A DNA stretch of 64,000 nt. It comes from Spartobacteria bacterium UBA695. Lineage in GTDB: Bacteria; Verrucomicrobiota; Verrucomicrobiia; Chthoniobacterales; Chthoniobacteraceae. Under the pieces are notes generated by a model. It was not told where the DNA came from, searched no databases, and saw nothing but the letters and a program-made list of their open reading frames with translations. Location of the stretch: positions 1 through 64,000 of the forward strand of contig DBMP01000016.1 in assembly GCA_002298145.1 (NCBI GenBank), written 5' to 3'. This document shows, in pieces, positions 57,751-64,000 of the stretch (within the stretch, counting starts at the first letter, position 1; every line of letters starts with the position of its first letter). The translations under genes were made by a program, and so were the position numbers.

Positions 57751-58845
57751 TTACGAAACGATCTTGCCGGTTTCCTGGGTGCCGTAGCCAGGGAGGCCGT
57801 CGAGCTGACGGCGGAAGTCCCGGTTTTGTAGGAAATCGAGGAGCCTGGCCACGGGGGCGAAGTCGAGCAGGGTCTTGGGGATGATCAGGTCAAAGGCCAC
57901 TTCCTGGACAGGGAGAAAATCGAGGTCGCACGATTCGGCCACGGCCTTGAGCCCCATGGCTACGTCGGCGCGCCCTTCGCGGATCGCCCCGGCGCAATCG
58001 AAATGGCTGGAGGCCACGGTGGAGTAGAGGGGGACTTCCGAGGGATTCACGCCTGCCTTCTCCAGCAGGCCGTCGATGAGGAGGCGGCTGCCGGAGCCGT
58101 CCACGCGGTTGAGGAACCGGACACGGTTGGAGGCCAGGTCCTCCACGGACCGGAAGCCGAGCGGGTTGCCCCGGCGGATCATCCAGCCCTGGTCCCAGCG
58201 GGCGAAGCGAACCACGACGGCTTCGGCCCCAAGGGTTTTCAAAGCGCGCTGCTCTGCCTTTTCATCGGGAAAATGGACGCCCGCGATGTGGGCTTCCCCG
58301 GCTGCGAGGGCCTTGAGAGCGGCGGTGCTCGAAAGGTTCTGCCAGCGCACCCGGCCGTCGCCATGGCTGGTCCTCCAGAGATCCCGGACGATGCCGAGGG
58401 CGGGGTCGCACCCGGCCACAAGGATGTTCTGGCGCAGCTGCGCCTCGGGCTGCAAAATTTTCACGGAGCCGGAGTTGCCCCGGCGCGCCACCAAGTCCCC
58501 ATCGGCTTCGCCGAACCCAGCGGCTTCCGAACCGGCCACGGGAATGGCGATCCAGCGCTCCCCGACCAGGGCCAGGCGCACGGGGCCTTCGTGGGAATGG
58601 AGCGCGGAGGAGAGGGTGACTTCCAGCGGGTGATCGGCCTGCGGCTTCTGGAAGAGATCGGGCACGGTGCATTCCAGCGCATCGGCCAGGGCCAGAGCGG
58701 TGAGGACGGAGGGGACGATGCGCCCGCGCTCCACCATATTGACGAGCTGACGGCTCAGCCCAGCACGCCGGGCAAGTTCGGCCTGGGAAATTCCCAGACG
58801 CTCCCGGAGCGCTCCGACGTGGCACACACAGGTTGGCTCGGTCAT
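57751..58845 (-). CDS. XRE-type HTH regulator with PBP-like sensor domain (copy 2)
   Basis: 364 aa from the ATG at 58845, matching the start of copy 1. HTH in 8-66 (ISQAELARRAGLSRQLVNMVERG) and a PBP-like sensor with AGCDPALGIVRDLWR, AGVHFPDEKAEQ, RFARWDQGWMIRRGNP and GSGSRLLIDGLL. About half the residues are the same as in copy 1. Divergent from cassette 2, with a sigma-54 promoter for the latter in between, so it may control cassette 2 or SulP in answer to an oxyanion. The effector is not known. Confidence 0.82.
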   Translation of the reverse strand: MTEPTCVCHVGALRERLGISQAELARRAGLSRQLVNMVERGRIVPSVLTALALADALECTVPDLFQKPQADHPLEVTLSSALHSHEGPVRLALVGERWIAIPVAGSEAAGFGEADGDLVARRGNSGSVKILQPEAQLRQNILVAGCDPALGIVRDLWRTSHGDGRVRWQNLSSTAALKALAAGEAHIAGVHFPDEKAEQRALKTLGAEAVVVRFARWDQGWMIRRGNPLGFRSVEDLASNRVRFLNRVDGSGSRLLIDGLLEKAGVNPSEVPLYSTVASSHFDCAGAIREGRADVAMGLKAVAESCDLDFLPVQEVAFDLIIPKTLLDFAPVARLLDFLQNRDFRRQLDGLPGYGTQETGKIVS

Positions 58846-58866
58846 GGCACGGGGAATATGACAAAG

Positions 58867-58884
58867 CTTTGCTACACTGTAAAG
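58867..58884. promoter_or_regulatory. Dyad upstream of regulator copy 2
   Basis: CTTTGCTACACTGTAAAG; centre TACA-C-TGTA is a perfect dyad. 28 bases upstream of the ATG; the inverted repeat before copy 1 lies 27 bases upstream of its GTG and shares CTTTACAKTG on the minus strand. It could be an operator, a core promoter element, or an upstream site for the sigma-54 promoter at 59002. Confidence 0.4.
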
Positions 58885-58998
58885 GATGAGGGCTGTTGGC
58901 TTTCTCGAAAATATGACAAGATCGTATGCCAAACGGAGGGACGCAGGGACGCGTCCGGCCGTGTCACGCATTCATGACGATGTAACCTCTGCTCAACA

Positions 58999-59017
58999 TC
59001 CGGCACGAATATTGCTA
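58999..59017 (+). promoter_or_regulatory. Sigma-54 promoter of cassette 2
   Basis: CGGCACGAATATTGCTAA; GG at 59002-59003, GC at 59014-59015, spacing 10. Matches TGGCACG-N4-TTGCT except the first base. The conserved leader block found before cassette 1 is absent here. Confidence 0.83.
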
Positions 59018-59070
59018 ATGCCCACAACGTCCGGCGGAAGCCCGATTTTTTCCGTCACCTTTATTTTTTT

Positions 59071-60099
59071 ATGACGACAAGCACCGAAATAGACCTTCTA
59101 AACGATGAGCCCGAATTTCCGGAGTCGGAAACGGGCGTGAGACGCCAACTGGATTACCTCGGCTTCGCGCCGTGCCCGATCCGGTCTGAAATTCGCCGCC
59201 GCCTCCACCGCCACTACGAGGAAGCGCGCCTCCGCGCCGGGCTGGAGCCGAAGTGGTACATGTCTTCAGGCTGCGGCGACACGAACCCCTACGACGAATT
59301 CTGGGGCTTTGAAACCGAGGCCGAGCTGCCCGCGCTGATCACCGAGGGGGGCATCGCGGATATTTTCCGCCCGGAATTCACGCAGCGCTGGGTCGTTACG
59401 GGCGTCTTTGGCCCGCTGCCGGTGCCGAAACTGCGCCCGGAATTCGCCGAGGCCGGGATGGCCGATCCGCTCGGCGTTTACCATATCTACGGGGTGTTCC
59501 CGCATGTCATTTTGGTTGATCTCAAACGCCTCGGTAGCCGCCCCGTGCCTGCTTCCTGGGCCGATCTCCTCAACCCAGTCTACCGCAAGGATGTGATCAT
59601 CGGCGGGTGGGAGGACGAAATTTCCGACGTGGTCCTATTCAATTTCCATAAGGAATTCGGCGAAGAGGGCCTCGAACTGCTGGGCCGGAATGTGCGCGAC
59701 TTCTGGAGCGCCGCCGAAATGGCCCGCACGGCCGGTTCGGACAGCCCCAAGGGTGCGGCGATTTACGTGCTGCCGTGGTTCTTCGCGGCGGGAAATCCGC
59801 ACAAGGAGCAGACCCAGCTCGTCTGGCCCTTGGACGGTGTGCTGGCGATGCCGCTCTTTCTGCTGGGCAAACCAAAGGTGAACTCGGCGGCCAAGGTCGC
59901 GCTTGATTTCTTCACGGGCCGGGAGTGCGCGGAGTTCATGGCGTCGGTCCATTTCCCGCCATCGGCTGACTTTGGCAAGAGCACCCCGGCGCTCCCGGGT
60001 AAGCTCAAGTGGCTTGGCTGGGACTACATCCGCAGCCATGACCTCAACGAACTGCGCGTGCCGCTCAACGCGGTCTTTTCACGGGGTTTCAAAGCGTGA
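59071..60099 (+). CDS. Leaderless periplasmic-binding-protein-like protein, cassette 2
   Basis: 342 aa, full-length paralogue of the product of 26055-27074. Opens with acidic polar residues, no signal peptide, then YLGFAPCPIRSEIRRR. Shared landmarks: YRKDVIIGGWED, LFNFHKEFGEEGLELLGRNVRDFW, YVLPWFFAAGNPHK, LKWLGWDYIRSHDLNELRVPL. The conserved ...GLRVPL/REPL closing region (GWDY...HD) is the same in both copies. Overlaps the GTPase gene by 4 nt, as in cassette 1. Confidence 0.8.
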   Translation: MTTSTEIDLLNDEPEFPESETGVRRQLDYLGFAPCPIRSEIRRRLHRHYEEARLRAGLEPKWYMSSGCGDTNPYDEFWGFETEAELPALITEGGIADIFRPEFTQRWVVTGVFGPLPVPKLRPEFAEAGMADPLGVYHIYGVFPHVILVDLKRLGSRPVPASWADLLNPVYRKDVIIGGWEDEISDVVLFNFHKEFGEEGLELLGRNVRDFWSAAEMARTAGSDSPKGAAIYVLPWFFAAGNPHKEQTQLVWPLDGVLAMPLFLLGKPKVNSAAKVALDFFTGRECAEFMASVHFPPSADFGKSTPALPGKLKWLGWDYIRSHDLNELRVPLNAVFSRGFKA

Positions 60100-60785
60100 A
60101 ACTGATCACCGTTGCCGGGCCGCCCTCCTCCGGGAAGACGGCTGTCATCACCAAGGCGCTCCGCTTCCTGCATTCGGAGGGGCTGCGCGTGGGGGTGCTT
60201 AAGTTCGACTGCCTGGTGAGCCGCGATGCGGAAGTCTTTCAGGCCGAGGGGATTCCTGTGCTCACGGGGCTCTCGGGTAATTTCTGCCCAGACCACTTTT
60301 TCATCACGAATATTGAGGACTGCTTCGCCTGGGGCAGCCGCCATGGGCTGGATCTCTTAATCAGCGAGAGCGCCGGGCTCTGCAACCGCTGCGCGCCGCA
60401 CATCCGGGGCTTTTACGCGGTTTGCGTGCTCGATAATCTCTCCGGCGTCGAGACCCCGCGCAAGATCGGCCCAATGCTAAAAACGGCTGACCTCGTGGTG
60501 GTGACCAAGGGGGATATCGTGAGCCAGGCGGAGCGCGAGGTGTTCGCCTTTCGCATCCGGCAGGTGAACGCCAAGGCGCGCATCCTGTTCGTCAACGGCA
60601 TCACGGGGCAGGGGGCCTGGGAGGTCAGCCGGCTTTGGAAAAAAGCGCCGGAGGATGCCCCGCTCACCGGCGGCAGGCTGCGGTTTTCGGTTCCCTCCGC
60701 GGTCTGTTCCTACTGCTTTGGCCAGACGAAAATCGGCGAGGATTTCCAGAGCGGAACCATTCGGAAAATGACGATACCTGATTGA
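60096..60785 (+). CDS. HypB/UreG-like P-loop GTPase, cassette 2
   Basis: 229 aa, about 80 % identical by eye to the copy at 25351. Walker A GPPSSGKT, FDC, ESAGLCNRC, TKGD and a C-terminal VCSYCF are all kept, so both Cys pairs are conserved between the copies and likely functional. Only the extreme C-terminus differs. Gap to the ATPase gene is one base. Confidence 0.82.
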   Translation: MKLITVAGPPSSGKTAVITKALRFLHSEGLRVGVLKFDCLVSRDAEVFQAEGIPVLTGLSGNFCPDHFFITNIEDCFAWGSRHGLDLLISESAGLCNRCAPHIRGFYAVCVLDNLSGVETPRKIGPMLKTADLVVVTKGDIVSQAEREVFAFRIRQVNAKARILFVNGITGQGAWEVSRLWKKAPEDAPLTGGRLRFSVPSAVCSYCFGQTKIGEDFQSGTIRKMTIPD

Positions 60786-60786
60786 T

Positions 60787-61788
60787 ATGACTTCCACTCC
60801 ACTTGCCGGGGAGCCTGCGTTTGGCGACCCCCGGTGCGATGATTTTCTCCAGCTCAACCACTTCCCCGCGCGCCAGGCAGAGCCGACCGTGCGGGCCTAC
60901 TGGGAGGCGCTCCCGTGGGAGACGCGCGAGCAGAGCGGCTGGAGCTACGAACAGCTCCGCGACGGCCTGGCTGCCTTCCTTTCTTCCGCCGACGCCACGC
61001 CGCGCGAGCAGGCGCTCTCCGAGCTGAAGATCCTGCCCGGGCACGACAAAAGCGGCCACCCGGAGAAGCACACGCTCTGCTTTCGGGCGGGCGATGTGAT
61101 CTGCATCGTCGGCCCCACCGGCTCGGGCAAAAGCCGTCTCCTGGCCGATATCGAATGCATGGCGCAGGGCGATACGCCGACGGGCCGCACGGTCTTGATC
61201 GACGGCTGCGCGCCCGACCCGGACGCCCGCTTTTCCGGCGAGGGAAAGATCGTCGCGCAGATCTCGCAGAACATGAATTTCGTCATGGATCTTACTGTGG
61301 TGGATTTCCTGCGCATGCATGCGGAGAGCCGCGCGCTGGAGCACCCGGAAGAGGCCATTACCCGCGTGCTGGAGGCGGCGGTGGGCATGGCCGGGGAACC
61401 CTTCGGGCCCGAGACGCCGCTCACGCAGCTCAGCGGCGGCCAGTCGCGGGCGCTGATGATCGCCGACGCCGCCCACCTGAGCCCCAAGCCCGTGGTCTTG
61501 ATCGACGAGATTGAAAACGCTGGGGTGGACCGCCTTCGCGCGCTCGATCTCTTCGTCGAGAAGGGCAAGATCGTGCTCCTCTCCACGCACGATCCGCTGC
61601 TGGCCCTCTCGGGCACGCGCCGCCTCGTAATCGGCAATGGCGCGGTGCAAAATGTTATCGAGCCGTCGCGCGAGGAGCGGGATAATTGCCGTCGTCTCGT
61701 CGAGCTGGATCGCTGCCTGGCAAGGATGCGCGAACGCCTTCGCCACGGCGAGCGCCTCGATGAACCGTGGGAGCGAATGATGTGCTGA
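60787..61788 (+). CDS. Soluble ABC-type ATPase, cassette 2
   Basis: 333 aa, paralogue of the product of 24366. N-terminal extension CDDFLQLNHFP...LPWETREQSGWSYEQLR matches cassette 1. ABC motifs: GPTGSGKS, QISQNMNFVMDLTV, LSGGQSRALMIADAA, VVLIDEIENAGVDRLRAL, STHDP. The block QISQNMNFVMDL is identical in both copies and may contact a partner protein. No permease gene follows; the next gene is a TonB receptor behind its own promoter. Confidence 0.8.
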   Translation: MTSTPLAGEPAFGDPRCDDFLQLNHFPARQAEPTVRAYWEALPWETREQSGWSYEQLRDGLAAFLSSADATPREQALSELKILPGHDKSGHPEKHTLCFRAGDVICIVGPTGSGKSRLLADIECMAQGDTPTGRTVLIDGCAPDPDARFSGEGKIVAQISQNMNFVMDLTVVDFLRMHAESRALEHPEEAITRVLEAAVGMAGEPFGPETPLTQLSGGQSRALMIADAAHLSPKPVVLIDEIENAGVDRLRALDLFVEKGKIVLLSTHDPLLALSGTRRLVIGNGAVQNVIEPSREERDNCRRLVELDRCLARMRERLRHGERLDEPWERMMC

Positions 61789-61802
61789 AAGCGCCCTGTC
61801 TG

Positions 61803-61844
61803 AATGTTAACTATACTTTACATATGCAAAGTATAGTTAACATT
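61803..61844. promoter_or_regulatory. 42-bp palindrome upstream of TonB receptor 3
   Basis: Arms AATGTTAACTATACTTT and its exact complement, 8-nt spacer ACATATGC. 15 bases after the cassette 2 stop and about 245 bp upstream of the sigma-54 -24 element. AT-rich arms and no U-run argue against a simple terminator. A high-affinity operator or enhancer site is plausible. The inner TTTACATATGCAAA recalls the TTTACA sequences before both XRE-PBP regulators. Confidence 0.55.
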
Positions 61845-62085
61845 TGGCGGTTGTAAGAGCCTGCCCGGTAGTTTGTTACAAAAAGACAACACCGGGGTTT
61901 TCCTGATCAAAACGCGCCATTCCCGGCGCGTTTTTTACGCATTCTGGATAAGAAGTGTCCCCGTGGTCTGGAAATATTCCGGGGGTTTTGAGCCGGTTGC
62001 GAAAAATTTACAAAAAGGCCCGTCTCTCCGGGATTCCCCGATAATTCCAGCCAGTGGAGAGCGGAAATCGGCCCGGAAAATCCAT

Positions 62086-62103
62086 GTGGCACGCCGTTTG
62101 CTA
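62086..62103 (+). promoter_or_regulatory. Sigma-54 promoter of TonB receptor 3
   Basis: TGGCACGCCGTTTGCT: perfect match to TGGCACG-N4-TTGCT; GG at 62088-62089, GC at 62100-62101, spacing 10. Confidence 0.92.
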
Positions 62104-62125
62104 AGCGTCACTGATCGTTGACGCT
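62104..62125 (+). promoter_or_regulatory. Small hairpin at predicted transcript start
   Basis: AGCGTCA-N8-TGACGCT, 7-bp perfect arms, beginning two bases after the -12 box. It could be a binding site for a regulator over the start site or a 5'-end stabiliser. Confidence 0.35.
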
Positions 62126-62184
62126 GTTAAGTAAACGATACGAATTACGGCTCAACCTCAACAACCTACTTTGCTCGTAATCCA

Positions 62185-64000
62185 TGTCCACCAAGTCCTC
62201 CTTAAGTATTACCAAGTATCGAAACCTTCGACGGATACGGAAATCCCTCTTTGCCCTGGCTACGGTTGGCCTGGCTCTGCCGCTCGGCGTCGCGGCGCAG
62301 GCGCAGGAAGCCGCGCAGGCCCCCGTCAGCGGTTCCGCCTCGGCGGTGGTCTCCGGGTCCTCGGAGAAGACCTTTACGCTGGGAACCGTGACGGTGACCG
62401 GGAAAGTGCCCGACGTGGCGGCTCAGCTCGAAACGCAGACCACGGCGGAGAAAATCCAGCTTTTGGAAAAGAACAACGTGGCCGACGCGGTGGCCACCCA
62501 GCCCGGCATCACCACGGCTTCCGTCGGCGCGCGCAATGAAACCACGGTCTACGTGCGCGGCTTCAACCGGCTCCAGGTCCCGATCTTCATCGATGGCGTT
62601 CCGGCCTACGTGCCTTATGACGGCTATGTGGACCTCGGGCGCTTTACCACCTTTGACGTCGGTACGATCAGCGTGGCCAAGGGCTACAGCTCGGTACTCT
62701 ATGGGCCCAATACGCTCGGCGGCGCGATCAACATCGTCTCGCGCCAGCCCACGCGCCCGCTGGAGGGGGACATTACGTTGGGAGCGGCCACGGGCGACGG
62801 CTACGAGAGCGCGCTCAATATCGGCTCCAAGCAGGACAAGTTCTACTTCCAACTAGGCGCCTCCTACATCACGCAGGACCACACCGACATGTCCAACGAC
62901 TTCCAGCCGACCAAGGCGGAAGACGGCGGCACGCGCAACAACTCCTACTATACGGACTGGAAGCTTAGCGGCAAGCTCGCCTACACGCCCAACGCCACGG
63001 ACGAATACGCGCTCGGCTTCGTTCACCAGGAAGGCGAAAAGGGGACGCCGCCCTACGCGGGCACCGATCCCACTCAGTTTCTCCGCTACTGGCAGTGGCC
63101 GAAGTGGAACAAGGATACCGTCTATTATGTTTCCTCAACGCAGCTCGGCGAGGAGAGCTACATCAAGCCGCGCGTCTATTTCGACAAGTACGAGAACGCT
63201 CTCGACCAATACTCCGACGGCACCTACACGAAGCTGCTCACCGGATCGAGCGGCCCGAGCCATTACGATGACTATACCTGGGGCTCGTCGCTGGAGCTTG
63301 GCACGGAGCTGATCCCGATGAACACGCTGAAGGGGGCCGCGCATTACAAGCTCGATCACCACGACGAGCAGGTCGATGGCTATCCCCACTACGTTGACGA
63401 AGACGAAACGGTCTCCCTCGCGCTGGAAGACACCTTCCACGCATCGGATAAGATCGACCTCCAAGCGGGCTTCAGCTACGACATCCGCAACTCGTTACAG
63501 GCCGAGGACACCAACAAAAACGGGGCCTCGTTCCCGGCGCACAACTTCACGAGCTTCAACCCGGAAGTCGGCATCTTCTATAAGTTGACGGACACCGATA
63601 CCCTGCACTTCACCATCGCGCACAAGAGCCGCTTTCCCACCATCAAGGATCGCTATTCCTACGGCCTCGGCAAAGCGCTGGCCAACCCGGACCTCAAGCC
63701 GGAATCGGCCATCCATTACGAGATCGGCTACGACGGCACGCCGCTCAAGGCATTCGACGCGCTCAAGGCGCTGAACGTTCACGCCAACGCTTTCTATTCG
63801 TCCATCGACGATGCCATTCAGAGCGTTAGCAACGTCGCCTATGTGAACAAGAAATGGGTCTCGCAAAACCAGAACATCGGCAAGGCCGAGAGCTTCGGCG
63901 GGGAACTCGGGCTCGACTACGCTTTCAGCGACTGGCTCACGCTGGGCAACAACGTCTCCTATGTCTGGCGGCGTAACCTTTCCTCGAATATTTACCTGAC
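62185..64000 (+). CDS. TonB-dependent receptor (system 3), 3' end outside window
   Basis: About 605 residues of an open frame that runs off the right edge without a stop. ATG at 62185. Basic N-terminus and signal sequence (LFALATVGLALPLGVAAQA). TonB box region TLGTVTVTGKV, plug with TTVYVRGFNRLQVPIFIDGVPAY and GYSSVLYGPNTLGGAINIVSRQPT, then barrel strands. Not of the FpvA-like type seen in receptors 1 and 2; the plug resembles outer-membrane cobalamin/metal receptors. The third receptor under sigma-54 control. Confidence 0.9.

Larger units (their letters stand above)
61789..62184. other. Control region before TonB receptor 3
   Basis: 396 bases with no gene. Contains a 17-bp-arm palindrome (61803-61844), a near-perfect sigma-54 promoter (62086-62103) and a small hairpin at the predicted transcript start (62104-62125). 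Confidence 0.6.

Noticed and set aside
61803..61844. Simple rho-independent terminator for cassette 2
   Set aside because: Arms are AT-rich, the symmetry is perfect and no U-run follows; an operator reading fits better.
1..64000. CRISPR arrays, tRNA/rRNA genes, insertion sequences, phage genes
   Set aside because: No regularly spaced repeats, no cloverleaf or rRNA signatures and no transposase or integrase motifs were recognised on reading both strands.

Overview
The window is a GC-rich (about 60 % by eye), gene-dense stretch of bacterial chromosome with AT-richer control regions. The gene content (V-nitrogenase, TonB systems, a GH95 glycosidase, methanol/methylthiol-type corrinoid methyltransferases) would fit a Gram-negative anaerobic or microaerobic diazotroph. 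The nearest guess is the Verrucomicrobiota/Opitutaceae, but no rRNA or housekeeping marker is present, so that placement is inference. No tRNA, rRNA, CRISPR array, prophage or transposase was seen.

Layout. (1) 98-1866 (-): draG-draT, the ADP-ribosylation switch for nitrogenase reductase. (2) 2280-10062 (+): a vanadium-nitrogenase operon, vnfH-vnfD-vnfG-vnfK, followed by a NifE/NifN-like pair, a NifX-like protein and a 100-aa orphan. VnfD residue positions match the V-type enzyme exactly. (3) 10059-27502 (-): a likely oxyanion-sensing XRE-PBP regulator, TonB-ExbD-ExbB with a small [2Fe-2S] protein, two complete metallophore uptake systems (TonB receptor, binding protein, permease, ATPase), a three-gene cassette (leaderless binding protein, HypB-like GTPase, soluble ABC ATPase) and a YezD-like protein. 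(4) 27877-50093: an organosulfur / methyl-transfer island with five UroD/MtaA-type methyltransferases, two corrinoid proteins, a corrinoid activator, a DMSP-lyase-type cupin, O-acetylhomoserine sulfhydrylase, cystathionine beta-synthase and gamma-lyase, an outer-membrane barrel and a NitT/TauT-type ABC importer. (5) 50193-57735: glycolate/D-lactate oxidase subunits, a GH95 fucosidase, a nucleoside deoxyribosyltransferase-like protein and a SulP transporter. (6) 57751-64000: a second XRE-PBP regulator, a second copy of the three-gene cassette and the start of a third TonB receptor.

How it fits together. Six good sigma-54 promoters (GG-N10-GC) precede vnfH, all three TonB receptors and both three-gene cassettes, tying metal acquisition and the cassettes to nitrogen fixation. 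Three of these promoters also share a near-identical 23-nt sequence at the predicted transcript start, and two of those three share a conserved leader hairpin. A different palindromic operator recurs before the organosulfur operons, so the window holds two regulons: a sigma-54 nitrogen/metal regulon and an organosulfur/methyl-transfer regulon. The sulfur genes outline a route from DMSP or other methylated sulfur compounds to methionine and then cysteine.

Most notable: the duplicated sigma-54-driven cassette of unknown function; the NifEN-like pair, which keeps all six P-cluster-type cysteines and may be more than a scaffold; the shared leader RNA; and the DMSP-lyase-like cupin inside a corrinoid methyltransferase operon.
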